A stretch of 64,000 nt of DNA from assembly GCA_934501435.1 (NCBI GenBank), contig CAKSTW010000001.1, positions 265,231-329,230 on the forward strand, written 5' to 3'. The notes below the pieces were generated by a model. That model saw only the letters and a list, made by a program, of their open reading frames with translations, ran no database searches and was not told the origin of the DNA. Each line of letters opens with the position of its first letter. Position 1 is the stretch's first letter. Positions 16,808 to 25,564 of this stretch are shown here, piece after piece. The stretch comes from an uncultured Eubacteriales bacterium (GTDB lineage Bacteria > Bacillota > Clostridia > Oscillospirales > UBA644). The translations under genes and the position numbers were made by a program.

Positions 16808-18148
16808 TCACCTCGCCTTATTTTCCGCAGCCGAAATCAGATCGTAAAGAAAACCGTCGCCCGTGCAGGAAAGAGCGTCTATCTTTACACCGAGTTCTTT
16901 TTGCATATCGAAAACGGTTATATCGTCAAGAAAGACTTCTCCGTCCCGAAGCATTGCGTCGGGAACAAGGAGGGCGTCGCCTATTTTTTCTTCTTTCAGC
17001 TGTTTTATTATGTCCTGACCGGTAACAAGTCCCGCAACGGTGATCTTTTCGCCGAAAAACTCGTTCCGTATCGCTTTTACCTTTACGTTTATATTCGGGA
17101 ATTTTTCCTTTAATTTTTTGCAGGCGTCTTTTATCACACCTTCAATAAGCACACCCGTCACCGCGGTAAAATCGCCGCGGAGGGCAGCGTCGGATTCGCA
17201 GTCGGCAAGAGCCTCGTCAAAATCGTGAATAAACGACGTGGTCATTCCCACTCCGTTTTCTATCTGCTCGAAATCTCCGTAGTACGAATAATCGGGAAAA
17301 GGAATTCCCGCTTTGAGATAGAATTCGTCTGCAGGATAGAATATCCGAACTCCGAATTCCTTTTCACATTCGTCTCCCACCCTGTTTATCTGCTCAATAA
17401 CCTTTTTCGCGTCTTCCTTTTCGAACGGTTCAAGAGGAAAAAGTCCTTCTCTGAATTTCGTAAGTCCCACGGGAACGACCGAAACGCTCGAAACCGACGG
17501 ATAATAGTTTTTCAGGTCGGAAAGAGATCTGTCAAGTTCTTTGCCGTCGTTTATTCCCTTGCAGAGAACTATCTGACAGCGCATATTAAGCCCCGCGGCG
17601 AATATCTTTTGCAGATTTTCGTTTATCTTCGCGGCTCTCGGATTAGCCATCATCTTTACCCGAAGTTCCGGGTTTGTGGTATGGACCGAGAGATTCAAGG
17701 GCGAAATGCGGAGTCTTATGATGCGGTCTATATCGTCGTCCGACAGATTCGTCATCGTGATATAATTGCCGTAAATAAGGGAAAGACGGAAATCGTCGTC
17801 CTTATAGTAAAGGGTCTCTCTCATATTTTTCGGCATCTGGTCGATAAAGCAGAAAATACATTTGTTATGGCACGCTTTCTGAGCGTCCATAAGGTCGTTT
17901 TCGAACTCAAGGAAGAATTCGCCCTCTTCGACTTTTTCGGTGAAACTGTGCTCTTTTCCGTTACGCAGAACTGTAAGCGTCGCCGTTTTTGCAACAGGGT
18001 CGCCGTTTTCGTCTTTGAGTTCCGACTCGAAAAACATATAATCAAGGAAATCCTTAACGGGTTTTCCGTTGATTTTTATAAGTTCGTCTCCCCGTTTTAT
18101 TTTTCTGTAAAACGGCGAATAAGAATGAACCTGCTCTATTACAGCCAT
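16808..18148 (-). CDS. DUF512 radical-SAM protein with PDZ-like N terminus
   Basis: 446 residues. An N-terminal PDZ-like segment (FYRKIKRGDELIKINGKPV) is followed by a Cys cluster CHNKCIFCFIDQMPKNMRET, which is a CxxxCxxC radical-SAM [4Fe-4S] site. The LNLSVHTTNPELRVKMM segment and a C-terminal DUF512 part follow. The family is common in Clostridia next to der; its substrate is unknown to me. It is preceded by the rpmF terminator and needs read-through or its own promoter. None with a good match was seen in the 91-base gap. Confidence 0.9.
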   Translation of the reverse strand: MAVIEQVHSYSPFYRKIKRGDELIKINGKPVKDFLDYMFFESELKDENGDPVAKTATLTVLRNGKEHSFTEKVEEGEFFLEFENDLMDAQKACHNKCIFCFIDQMPKNMRETLYYKDDDFRLSLIYGNYITMTNLSDDDIDRIIRLRISPLNLSVHTTNPELRVKMMANPRAAKINENLQKIFAAGLNMRCQIVLCKGINDGKELDRSLSDLKNYYPSVSSVSVVPVGLTKFREGLFPLEPFEKEDAKKVIEQINRVGDECEKEFGVRIFYPADEFYLKAGIPFPDYSYYGDFEQIENGVGMTTSFIHDFDEALADCESDAALRGDFTAVTGVLIEGVIKDACKKLKEKFPNINVKVKAIRNEFFGEKITVAGLVTGQDIIKQLKEEKIGDALLVPDAMLRDGEVFLDDITVFDMQKELGVKIDALSCTGDGFLYDLISAAENKAR

Positions 18149-18177
18149 AAAAATATCCGTCCGAAATTAAATTTGAA

Positions 18178-18230
18178 CAAAAAAATAATGAACGACAAGT
18201 TTTGTTGCTACTCGGCTCGTCCTTCATTAT
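18178..18230 (-). terminator. Intrinsic terminator after rpmF
   Basis: On the minus strand, arms at 18230-18216 and 18199-18185 form a 15-bp stem with one mismatch and one G-U pair. Seven T residues follow. It cuts yceD-rpmF off from the DUF512-der-plsY genes. Confidence 0.85.
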
Positions 18231-18239
18231 CTTCAAATA

Positions 18240-18428
18240 TTACGCGTCTTTGTTAAGTTTCAAAACCTGCTTTCCGCCGTAGTAGCCGCAATGCTGACAT
18301 ACGCGATGAGCCAAGCAATATTCGCCGCAGTTGGAACATTTAACCATTCCCGGCATATCAAGCTTCCAGACGCTGGAACGTCTCTTATGCTTTCTCTGTT
18401 TTGAAGTTCTTCTCTTCGGAGCTATCAT
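18240..18428 (-). CDS. rpmF: 50S ribosomal protein L32
   Basis: 62 residues. MIAPKRRTSKQRKHKRRSSV is the L32 N terminus. The zinc ribbon is complete, CSNCGEYCLAHRVCQHCGYY (four usable Cys in two CxxC pairs). The ATG at 18428 has GGAGG 10 bases upstream. A frame reaching 18455 would run into yceD without a ribosome site. The start overlaps the yceD stop by 4 bases. The zinc-binding form suggests a zinc-free paralogue may exist elsewhere. Confidence 0.96.
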   Translation of the reverse strand: MIAPKRRTSKQRKHKRRSSVWKLDMPGMVKCSNCGEYCLAHRVCQHCGYYGGKQVLKLNKDA

Positions 18429-18889
18429 TCTCCAAACACCTCCCGTTTCAAACAATCACATTGTTTTATATTCAAATTTGTTCCGCAAATATGACACAGC
18501 CCTTTGCAATCCTCTTTACACAATATCTGCGTCGGGATCTCAAGGGATAGAGCCTCGTATGCGGTCATTCCGAAGTCGATCTTTCCGTTCCCGATAAAGA
18601 GCGAATCGTCTTTGGAGTGCATATCCTCCGTTACCGACGTTTTTATTTTCGCCGTAAGAGGCAAAACAACGTCATCAAGGCACCTGTCGCAAAGCGACTT
18701 ATAATTGCCCCTAACCGTAAGATCCGCAAGAACTGCTCCTGCAATATTCCGAAGAGTACCGGTCACTTCGACATCGGAAAAGTTTTCGTCTTCGGAAGAA
18801 ATATCCGGACGGCAATTGACTTCAAAAGTCTCGTCAATACTTTTCTGAATATCAACGATATCCCAATATCGGTTATCGGATTTTATCAA
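18425..18889 (-). CDS. YceD/DUF177 family protein
   Basis: 154 residues. The family is tied to 23S rRNA accumulation and nearly always precedes rpmF. The core DRCLDDVVLPLTAKI and the C-terminal CKEDCKGLCHICGTNLN (four Cys, possible metal site) match it. The start codon is TTG with AAAGGGCAGG upstream. It overlaps rpmF by 4 bases. Confidence 0.92.
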   Translation of the reverse strand: MIKSDNRYWDIVDIQKSIDETFEVNCRPDISSEDENFSDVEVTGTLRNIAGAVLADLTVRGNYKSLCDRCLDDVVLPLTAKIKTSVTEDMHSKDDSLFIGNGKIDFGMTAYEALSLEIPTQILCKEDCKGLCHICGTNLNIKQCDCLKREVFGE

Positions 18890-18930
18890 AGCGACCTGCC
18901 CTTTCGTGAAAACAATGCTATAACAGTATA

Positions 18931-18959
18931 ATTATACCATTGAAGCCCGCTGTTGTCAA
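18931..18959 (-). promoter_or_regulatory. Consensus promoter of yceD-rpmF
   Basis: On the minus strand TTGACA (18959-18954) and TATAAT (18936-18931) have a 17-base spacer. A perfect consensus is expected for a ribosomal protein gene. Confidence 0.92.
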
Positions 18960-19004
18960 GTATTTTTTGAAAACTTCACAGTTTTTTGAGATATTCCCGC
19001 GATA

Positions 19005-20138
19005 TTAAAGGTTGGGGATATCAAGCGCAATGCTCTTGGACATTGCTTTTATTTCGTCCGCGGTCACTTCTCTTCCGAGTTTATTCGAAAGATAGATACC
19101 CTCCTGGACAAGCTGGGTATTGAGCGCGATTTTTGCGGATTCGATAAGTTCGACCTTTCCGAGAAGCGCCGCGACCCAGTGTTTTGCGGAAGAATCGTGG
19201 AAGGAATTCGTATCGGCATAAACGGTATGATCGAAGAATTCCATACTTCCGAGATCCGCGTCGGTATTTACTTCAAGATCGTTCTGAATGGTATGATATT
19301 TGAACGGAGAAAGGGTAACGCCGCCTTTGGAACCCGCTATCATCGAACTCATGAAAGGTCCTGCGTTGATAGCCCATGCTTCAATAATATCAAGGGTAAG
19401 TCCGCCTTTATAGGTCGCGAAACCGACTCCGAGTTCTTCGACGTTGAAGTCGCTTATCTTTCTGCGCTCTTCGTTCATATCAAGTTCCTGATACGTCGTT
19501 CCGGTTACTCTTTCGAGTTCGGGAAGACCTGTAAGATAAAGAAGCTGCGCGATATGGTAAACGCCCATATCGAAAAGCGCTCCGCCGCCCGCGGTTTTGG
19601 TGTTGTCGAACTCTTTCGAGCCGTAGCCGTCAACGTAAGGTCTGCCGCGTCTTCTGAAACCGTAGGAACGCATGTGGTAGATATGACCGAGGTCTCCGTT
19701 ATCGATATAACGTTTTGCGGCTTTTGTCTCGTTGGAGTAAAGCGACCACATCTGAACGTGAAGTTTTTTACCCGTTCTCTTCATCGTTTCGTACATAGCA
19801 AGAGCGTCGGCATAGGAACCCGCCATCGGCTTTTCGCTGTATACGTCTTTACCCGCTTCCATTGCGGCGATCGCAACGGGAGCGTGCATATTGTTGTGAA
19901 GGCAGACGTCAACGGTGTTGATGTCCGCTTCTTTGAGCATTTTTCCTATATGAGTATATCTGTTTTCCTTGGGAATTCCGAATTTATCGCCGAGTTCGTT
20001 GAGTTTTTTCTCGTCGATATCGCAGATCGCTTTTACTTCGATATCGTCGGGGTTTTCCTTATGAAAATCACAGTATTCTTCAAGTCTGCCGCTTCCGATG
20101 ATACCGAGGCCGACAATACCGGTTCTTATTTTGGACAT
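19005..20138 (-). CDS. Gfo/Idh/MocA family oxidoreductase
   Basis: 377 residues. NAD(P)-dependent sugar dehydrogenase family. The N-terminal Rossmann motif is RTGIVGLGIIGSGRLEEY, and the EKPMAGSYADAL motif holds the catalytic-site Lys. The AGGGALFDMGVYHIAQLLYLTG segment carries the conserved Asp/His pair. The ATG at 20138 has AGGAGG upstream; an upstream frame start at 20156 lacks one. It lies 14 bases after the isomerase gene. The substrate is probably a sugar or inositol derivative; linkage to galK hints at galactose-type sugars, which is inference. Confidence 0.9.
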   Translation of the reverse strand: MSKIRTGIVGLGIIGSGRLEEYCDFHKENPDDIEVKAICDIDEKKLNELGDKFGIPKENRYTHIGKMLKEADINTVDVCLHNNMHAPVAIAAMEAGKDVYSEKPMAGSYADALAMYETMKRTGKKLHVQMWSLYSNETKAAKRYIDNGDLGHIYHMRSYGFRRRGRPYVDGYGSKEFDNTKTAGGGALFDMGVYHIAQLLYLTGLPELERVTGTTYQELDMNEERRKISDFNVEELGVGFATYKGGLTLDIIEAWAINAGPFMSSMIAGSKGGVTLSPFKYHTIQNDLEVNTDADLGSMEFFDHTVYADTNSFHDSSAKHWVAALLGKVELIESAKIALNTQLVQEGIYLSNKLGREVTADEIKAMSKSIALDIPNL

Positions 20139-20152
20139 TTTCCCGCCTCCTA

Positions 20153-21013
20153 TCAATAAATCGGGGTTGCGGGGCCGAGAAGTCCCTGTTCTTCATAGTA
20201 AACGGTGGAAATGTAGTCGGGAGTTGCGGGGTGATCGATTCCCTCGGTCTTGAGTTCCTCGATCATGCTGCGGACAGCGCCGAGCTGCCATTCGACTCTC
20301 TGCATTTCATGTTCGAGAGTGTGATGTTCGATACTGTAACAGCCCTGATAACCGCTTGCCGCCATACGTCTGATTATATCCTTTGCATAGGGAACGCTTC
20401 CCGCGTGGATATGACAGTGCATTGCGTGATTTATGCACCATTCGGTTCCCTCGTCGGGCTGATCGTAGAAGTTGCCGAGATGGAAAAGATGTCCGTATGC
20501 GGGGCTGTCAACCGCGTCGTATACCTTTTTGAGGTATTCGGGAACTCTGTCCCATCCCCAATGGTTCTCGGGTCCTATTTTTATACCGAGTTCGTTGCAT
20601 CTGGCGGCGTATTCTTTATAGTTGCCCACTATGTATTCGAAAGCGTCTTCGGGCATGGTGTGTCCGTCTTTGCCGCCGAAGTCGACTCTTATGGTTTTCG
20701 CACCGATTATTTCCGCGGCTCTGATATATTCAAAGACCTGTTTTTTGTGCGCTTCTCTTTCCTCGGGGTCGTCCATCCAGACGTGAGGACCGTCAACGCA
20801 GAGATTTGCGACAGAAAGATTTCTTTCGTCAAGGCTTGCTCTTACCTTTTTGAGATAATCCTCTTCGAGAGTCGGGAAATAGAGATTGTAAATATCCGCA
20901 TTATCTACATAATAGCGGAACTTGAGAAGATCAAGGTAGCCGAAAGTATCGAGCCTGCCGGAACTCTGAAGTCCGTAGAAAGAATACGCGGCTATTGAAA
21001 TGGGAAAGTTCAT
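20153..21013 (-). CDS. Sugar phosphate isomerase/epimerase (xylose-isomerase-like TIM barrel)
   Basis: 286 residues of the AP-endonuclease-2/xylose-isomerase-like barrel. Candidate metal ligands are visible in KIGPENHWGWD (Glu), LFHLGNFY, HCHIHAGSV (His) and YSIEHHTLEHE (Glu). Proteins of this family often partner with Gfo/Idh/MocA dehydrogenases in the conversion of sugars or polyols through keto intermediates. It sits between galK and the dehydrogenase, 27 bases after galK. The exact substrate cannot be named. Confidence 0.85.
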   Translation of the reverse strand: MNFPISIAAYSFYGLQSSGRLDTFGYLDLLKFRYYVDNADIYNLYFPTLEEDYLKKVRASLDERNLSVANLCVDGPHVWMDDPEEREAHKKQVFEYIRAAEIIGAKTIRVDFGGKDGHTMPEDAFEYIVGNYKEYAARCNELGIKIGPENHWGWDRVPEYLKKVYDAVDSPAYGHLFHLGNFYDQPDEGTEWCINHAMHCHIHAGSVPYAKDIIRRMAASGYQGCYSIEHHTLEHEMQRVEWQLGAVRSMIEELKTEGIDHPATPDYISTVYYEEQGLLGPATPIY

Positions 21014-21040
21014 ATATGTATTCTCCTTAGTTAAAATAGA

Positions 21041-22222
21041 TTACTGTTTGATTTCGTGTCCGCCGTCGGCAGCGTCGGAAATGTAGAACGAAGGCTTAAG
21101 TCCCGTTCTTTCTTCATAGTTTCTGCCGACTTCCGCAATATAGCGGTCTACGGCGTCTTCTTTTACTATTGCAACGGTGCTTCCGCCGAAACCCGCGCCG
21201 GTCATTCTCGCACCGATACAGCCCTCTATCTTGAGCGCTTCTTCGACCATTGTGTCGAGATGCGTTCCCGTAACTTCGTAAAGGTCGCGGAGAGAGATAT
21301 GGGAAGCGGTCATAAGGTTGCCGAATTTGAGCAGATCGCCGTTCATAAGAGCCTCAACAGACTTGAGAACGCGGTCGCATTCGTAGATAACGTGTTCGGC
21401 GCGTCTTCTGCATACGGGATTTGCTATTCTTTCTTTTTCAGCCTCAAACATATCGACGGTGACGTCTCTGAGACAGGTTATTTCGGGATATGCGCCTTTC
21501 AGCTGTTCAAGAGCCTCTGCACATTCCGCGCATCTTTCGTTATATTTGGAATCCGCAAGGGAATGTTTCTTGTTGGTGTTTCCGATAACGATTTTATATC
21601 CGTCGAGGTCGAGCGGAACATATTTATAAGAAAGGTCTTTGCAGTCAAGGAAAATAGCATGATCTTTTTTACCCATCGCGGACGCAAACTGGTCCATGAT
21701 ACCGCAGCTTACTCCGCAGTAAATGTTCTCCGCTTTCTGGGAAAGTTTAGCCATCTCGATCATTGAAACGGGTTCGGTAATTCCTCTCTTTTCGTTCGAA
21801 AAGGTAGCAAGGGCAAGAGCCATTACGACTTCGATCGCCGCAGACGAAGAAAGGCCTGCTCCGAAAGGAACGGTGTCGTGATAAAGAATTTCACAGGAGC
21901 AGATATCATAGCCTGCCTGCTGCAAAACATAAGCGACGCCCGCCTGATAATTGCCCCATCTGAGATCGCGGTATTCGTTAAGCCTGTCAATATCGAGAAC
22001 AACTCTGTCGGGAAGGTCCGTTGCCGCAAGTTTTATTTTTCCGTCGTCTGTTTTTCTCACGAAAACCGTAGAGCAGAACGAAATAGCCGCCGGGAAAACA
22101 AATCCGCCGTTATAGTCGGTATGCTCGCCGATAAGATTCACTCTTCCCGCAGAAGAAAAGACTCTGATACCGTCCGGAGAGCCGCCGTAAATTTCGATAA
22201 ATCTGTTCTTCAAATCTGTCAT
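21041..22222 (-). CDS. galK: Galactokinase
   Basis: 393 residues, usual GalK length. GHMP kinase that makes galactose 1-phosphate. The galactose signature GRVNLIGEHTDYNGGFVFP near residue 27, the ATP loop GAGLSSSAAIEVVMAL, and GARMTGAGFGGSTVAIV near the C terminus are all present. AAAGGA lies 8 bases before the ATG. No galT, galE or transporter gene is adjacent; the neighbours are an isomerase and a dehydrogenase, an unusual grouping. Confidence 0.96.
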   Translation of the reverse strand: MTDLKNRFIEIYGGSPDGIRVFSSAGRVNLIGEHTDYNGGFVFPAAISFCSTVFVRKTDDGKIKLAATDLPDRVVLDIDRLNEYRDLRWGNYQAGVAYVLQQAGYDICSCEILYHDTVPFGAGLSSSAAIEVVMALALATFSNEKRGITEPVSMIEMAKLSQKAENIYCGVSCGIMDQFASAMGKKDHAIFLDCKDLSYKYVPLDLDGYKIVIGNTNKKHSLADSKYNERCAECAEALEQLKGAYPEITCLRDVTVDMFEAEKERIANPVCRRRAEHVIYECDRVLKSVEALMNGDLLKFGNLMTASHISLRDLYEVTGTHLDTMVEEALKIEGCIGARMTGAGFGGSTVAIVKEDAVDRYIAEVGRNYEERTGLKPSFYISDAADGGHEIKQ

Positions 22223-22264
22223 GATAACTGTCCTTTACTCAGCGGCTGATATATTTTTTCTCCC

Positions 22265-22336
22265 GGCCGCCGTCGGGTAAACCCGTTATCGGGCATTATG
22301 CATAACAATTATAGCATATAAACGCCGAAAAAACAA
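22265..22336 (-). promoter_or_regulatory. galK promoter and inverted-repeat leader
   Basis: On the minus strand TTGTTT (22336-22331), a 17-base spacer and an extended -10 TGCTATAAT (TATAAT at 22313-22308). Just downstream are a perfect 10-base palindrome TTATGCATAA (22297-22306) and two overlapping hairpins, CCCG-ATAA-CGGG and CGGG-TTTA-CCCG, which share the CGGG segment. They may be repressor operators or mutually exclusive mRNA hairpins. Confidence 0.6.
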
Positions 22337-22363
22337 GAGTTTTTCTCAAAATTATAAAATATT

Positions 22364-23005
22364 TCATTTTTGCTCTTTTTTAACCGTTTTTATCTCTCCG
22401 TCGGAAAAATACGCCCAGAAAATATCCTTTATTCCGGTCTTTTCGTCCGACAGGAATTTTTCAAGAGTTTCTTTTGAAATTCCGCATTCTTTCAGGTTCC
22501 GTCCTATCGTTTTTCCGTCCGAAATAAGAGTTACCGGAAGTTTTGCGGGCGTTGTCCCGTTTTTCATTATCACGCTCATTCTGCCTGTCGTTTCAAGCAC
22601 GCAGAGCCGCACTTCGTCGACAGACACTCCCCCGTTCTGCCTTATTTCCTCAAGAAGTTCGTCAACGGTCAAGTGTGCTTTCGCCATTTCCTTCTGATTT
22701 ATTTTTCCGTCTTCGACGAGAATTCCGTACCGCCCCTGAAAAAAGCGGCGCAACCGCAGATTTTTAAGAGAAAGAAGCGCGACGGATATCTCGATAACAA
22801 CAAGGACCGCTATCGGAACAAGGCTGTTGAGGACAGGTTCTTCGGAATTCTGGAGCGGAGTAGAAACAAGTTCGGAAATAAGAATGGTCACGGCAAGGTC
22901 GCTCGGTTCGGCGTCGCCTATCTGGCGCTTGCCCATTATACGGAGCGACAGCATTAAAATCGCATAGAAAAGAAAAGTACGAAAAAAAAGAGAAAGAATA
23001 TCCAC
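22364..23005 (-). CDS. DUF421 (YetF-type) membrane protein
   Basis: 213 residues. Three N-terminal hydrophobic helices with the family motif LRIMGKRQIGDAEPSDLAV are followed by the cytoplasmic DUF421 domain (GVSVDEVRLCVLETTGRMSV). The family contains B. subtilis YetF and sporulation-linked paralogues; its function is unclear. The start is GTG with GGGTGA upstream, and no good promoter was identified. It lies directly after the terminator of the lysine transporter operon. Confidence 0.9.
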   Translation of the reverse strand: MDILSLFFRTFLFYAILMLSLRIMGKRQIGDAEPSDLAVTILISELVSTPLQNSEEPVLNSLVPIAVLVVIEISVALLSLKNLRLRRFFQGRYGILVEDGKINQKEMAKAHLTVDELLEEIRQNGGVSVDEVRLCVLETTGRMSVIMKNGTTPAKLPVTLISDGKTIGRNLKECGISKETLEKFLSDEKTGIKDIFWAYFSDGEIKTVKKEQK

Positions 23006-23040
23006 AGTATCACCCGCAGATATTTTTCCCTTAATTGCGC

Positions 23041-23072
23041 AAAAAAATACGGCAGTAAAAAAACTGCCGTAT
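23041..23072 (-). terminator. Intrinsic terminator of the lysine ABC operon
   Basis: On the minus strand the 10-bp stem ATACGGCAGT/ACTGCCGTAT (23072-23063 and 23057-23048) is followed by seven T residues. Confidence 0.95.
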
Positions 23073-23077
23073 ATTAT

Positions 23078-23818
23078 TCAGTTGTTGAGGACTCTCGCAA
23101 GGAATTCTTTTGTTCTCTGTTCTTTCGGATTTGTGAATATTTCTTCGGGAGTTCCGTCTTCGAGAATAATTCCGTCATTCATAAAGACTACCCTGCCTGC
23201 GACCTCGCGGGCAAAGCCCATTTCGTGGGTAACGACAAGCATTGTAAGTCCCGTTTTTGCAAGATCTTTCATGACCGAGAGAACTTCCCCGACCATTTCG
23301 GGGTCGAGAGCGGAGGTCGGTTCGTCGAAAAGAATTATATCGGGGTTCATCGAAAGCGCCCGGGCAATCGCAATTCTCTGCTTCTGTCCGCCCGAAAGCT
23401 GTGACGGACGGGCGTTCATATAAGGCGCCATACCGACTTTTTCGATATATTCCCTTGCGATCTTTTCCGCTTCTCTGCGGTTTCGTTTGAGGACGACGAC
23501 CTGCGGGCGTATACAGTTCTCAAGGGCTGTCATATTGTTAAAAAGGTTGAACTGCTGAAAAACCATACATACTTTCGCACGGTATTCCGAAAGGTTCATG
23601 CCTTTGTCGAATATGCTTTTCCCTCTGTAAATTATATCACCGCCGCTCGCCTCTTCAAGTTGGTTTATACAACGGAGAAAGGTGCTTTTTCCCGAACCGG
23701 AAGAACCGATGATGCTGATAACTTCGCCTTCGGCGACGTCAAGACTTATATCCCTGAGGACCCGGTTTTCGCCGAAAGTCTTTTCAAGATGAGATATTTC
23801 AAGAATCGTTTCCGCCAT
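23078..23818 (-). CDS. Amino-acid (lysine) ABC transporter ATP-binding protein
   Basis: 246 residues. Polar amino-acid ATPase of the GlnQ/HisP type. Walker A GSSGSGKSTFLRCIN, signature LSGGQKQRIAIARAL, Walker B ILFDEPTSALDPEMVGE and the switch His in VVTHEMGFA are present. The ATG at 23818 overlaps the permease stop by one base and has AAGGAG upstream; the longer frame to 23995 is spurious. An upstream lysine riboswitch implies lysine as substrate. Confidence 0.95.
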   Translation of the reverse strand: MAETILEISHLEKTFGENRVLRDISLDVAEGEVISIIGSSGSGKSTFLRCINQLEEASGGDIIYRGKSIFDKGMNLSEYRAKVCMVFQQFNLFNNMTALENCIRPQVVVLKRNRREAEKIAREYIEKVGMAPYMNARPSQLSGGQKQRIAIARALSMNPDIILFDEPTSALDPEMVGEVLSVMKDLAKTGLTMLVVTHEMGFAREVAGRVVFMNDGIILEDGTPEEIFTNPKEQRTKEFLARVLNN

Positions 23819-24585
23819 CACGCATTCTCCTTCCGTATATGAATTTCGGCCTCGGGATCGCTCTGCGAGCCGCAGATAGTATAGGAATCGGAGCCGTTGA
23901 GTTTCTTTTCGACAAGTTTCAGGAGTCTCGTTACGGCAAAAGTCAGGACGAAGTAGCAGAAGCATGCGACAAGGAACGTTTCGAATATCGCCCATGTCAT
24001 CTTCGAGACCTTCGCGGTAAAGAAATAAAGTTCGGTAACGCCGATAACGTTAAGAACGGACGTATCTTTGATGTTTATGACGAACTCATTGCTTATCGAC
24101 GGAAGAATATTTCTCATGACCTGAGGAACGACGACGTGGAACATCGCCTGCCAGTGAGTCATACCGACGGAATAAGCGCCTTCGAACTGTCCTTTATCTA
24201 TCGAGATTATACCGCCGCGGACGATCTCCGCCATATAAGCCCCCGTGTTTATCGCAACGATAAAGATACCTGCGGGAATAATAGGAAGGGTCGCGCCGTC
24301 GTTCATAAAGGCGTAGCCCCAATAAATGACCATTGCCTGAACCATCATAGGCGTGCCTCTGAAAACTTCGACGTAAACGCTTATAAGGAAGTTGACGACG
24401 CTCATTATTCCGCGAACGACCGCGTGTTTCGACTTCGGTATAGTTCTTATTATTCCTATTATAAGACCTATGATAAGACCGAGAACGGTACTGACCATTG
24501 CAATAAGCATCGTATATCCGATACCCTGCAGAAAATACTGCCAGTTTTCAGAAACGATCTTTGCAACTTCGTTAAAAAATTCCAT
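23818..24585 (-). CDS. Amino-acid (lysine) ABC transporter permease
   Basis: 255 residues with five or so hydrophobic helices, HisM/GlnP family. The EAA loop is GAYSVGMTHWQAMFHVVVPQ, followed by ILPSISNEFVINIKDTS, where the ATPase docks. It is a single permease gene, so it probably forms a homodimer. It sits between the binding protein (19-base gap) and the ATPase (one-base overlap). Confidence 0.94.
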   Translation of the reverse strand: MEFFNEVAKIVSENWQYFLQGIGYTMLIAMVSTVLGLIIGLIIGIIRTIPKSKHAVVRGIMSVVNFLISVYVEVFRGTPMMVQAMVIYWGYAFMNDGATLPIIPAGIFIVAINTGAYMAEIVRGGIISIDKGQFEGAYSVGMTHWQAMFHVVVPQVMRNILPSISNEFVINIKDTSVLNVIGVTELYFFTAKVSKMTWAIFETFLVACFCYFVLTFAVTRLLKLVEKKLNGSDSYTICGSQSDPEAEIHIRKENA

Positions 24586-24604
24586 AACTTAAATCCTTTT
24601 AATA

Positions 24605-25465
24605 TCAGTCTTCCTGAGGAGCAAGAGAGACCATTTTCTGCAAAAGTTCTGTCTGCTGCTCGGTTGTAAAGGTCGCAATATAAGCATTTACCTTTGCAAG
24701 AAGTTCAGAGCCTTTCTTTACGCCGACCGCAATACTGGTATCATCAACAGGAACGGTAAATCCGGTTTCGTTGTTCTTAAAGGGAATGTAGGTGTAATCG
24801 GAAGTTTCGGTGCAGTAAGACATCGCGGTCGGTTCTTCTGCGACATATCCGTCAATGGTTTTTGCGGAAAGAGCGAGAAGCATTGTCGTAAAGTCCGACA
24901 TTTCCTGGATATCCGCCTTGGTCTGGCTCTCAAGAGCGGTAAGGTGAGAAGTTCCGGACTGAGCAGCGATTTTCTTGCCGTCAAGGTCCGCAAGAGTCGT
25001 TGCAGAGGTAAGGTTACCGTCTTTTCTTGTGATCACAACAAGATTGGAGTTCCAATAAGGCTCGCTGAAGTCGACCTTTGCCCTTCTTTCGGCAGTCGGG
25101 CTCATACCTGCAATAATGAGATCGAGGGTTCCCGCCTGAACCGCCGGAACGAGACTGTCCCATTCGTAAGCGTAGATCTCAAGTTCCATGCCGAGAGAGT
25201 CAGCGATGTTTTTAGCGACCTGAACGTCATAGCCGTTAGCATACATATCGGCAACGTTACTTATTTTTACGGCGCCGTCGGCGTCGGTCTTCTGAGACCA
25301 GTTGTAGGGAGCGTAGTTACATTCCATACCGACTTTGAGGACAGCCTTGGTTTCGCCGTCGTCTTTGTTTTCGGTTCCGCCGTTTATGTTGCCGCAGGCG
25401 ACAAGGGACATCGCCATAACGAGGATAAGGGTGATCGCGAGGATTCTTCTGATTGTTCTGTTCAT
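24605..25465 (-). CDS. Lysine-type substrate-binding lipoprotein
   Basis: 286 residues. A lipoprotein signal peptide (basic start, hydrophobic core ILAITLILVMAMS, lipobox LVAC with Cys24) precedes a type-II periplasmic-binding-protein fold of the HisJ/GlnH family. Visible blocks are NYAPYNWSQ, LDLIIAGMSPTAERRAKVDFSEPY and AAQSGTSHLTALES. The Arg in the AERRAKV segment is the usual alpha-carboxylate contact. Its mRNA begins with an L-box, which is the evidence for lysine. Confidence 0.93.
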   Translation of the reverse strand: MNRTIRRILAITLILVMAMSLVACGNINGGTENKDDGETKAVLKVGMECNYAPYNWSQKTDADGAVKISNVADMYANGYDVQVAKNIADSLGMELEIYAYEWDSLVPAVQAGTLDLIIAGMSPTAERRAKVDFSEPYWNSNLVVITRKDGNLTSATTLADLDGKKIAAQSGTSHLTALESQTKADIQEMSDFTTMLLALSAKTIDGYVAEEPTAMSYCTETSDYTYIPFKNNETGFTVPVDDTSIAVGVKKGSELLAKVNAYIATFTTEQQTELLQKMVSLAPQED

Positions 25466-25492
25466 TTCTGTCTATCTCCTTTTTTTATTTAT

Positions 25493-25530
25493 ATAAAACG
25501 GAACGGTCGAAGCAAAGTGCTCCGACCGTT
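25493..25530 (-). terminator. Riboswitch expression-platform terminator
   Basis: On the minus strand the 13-bp stem AACGGTCGGAGCA/TGCTTCGACCGTT has one G-U type mismatch and a 3-base loop and is followed by CGTTTTAT. It lies between the lysine aptamer and the binding-protein gene, as in a lysine-OFF switch. Confidence 0.8.
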
Positions 25531-25564
25531 TGAATATCAATATGTAAATAAAGATTTCGTTCAA

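Noticed and set aside
23819..23995. N-terminal extension of the ABC ATPase to 23995
   Set aside because: It overlaps the permease gene and has no homology to the family; ATG 23818 is coupled to the permease stop.
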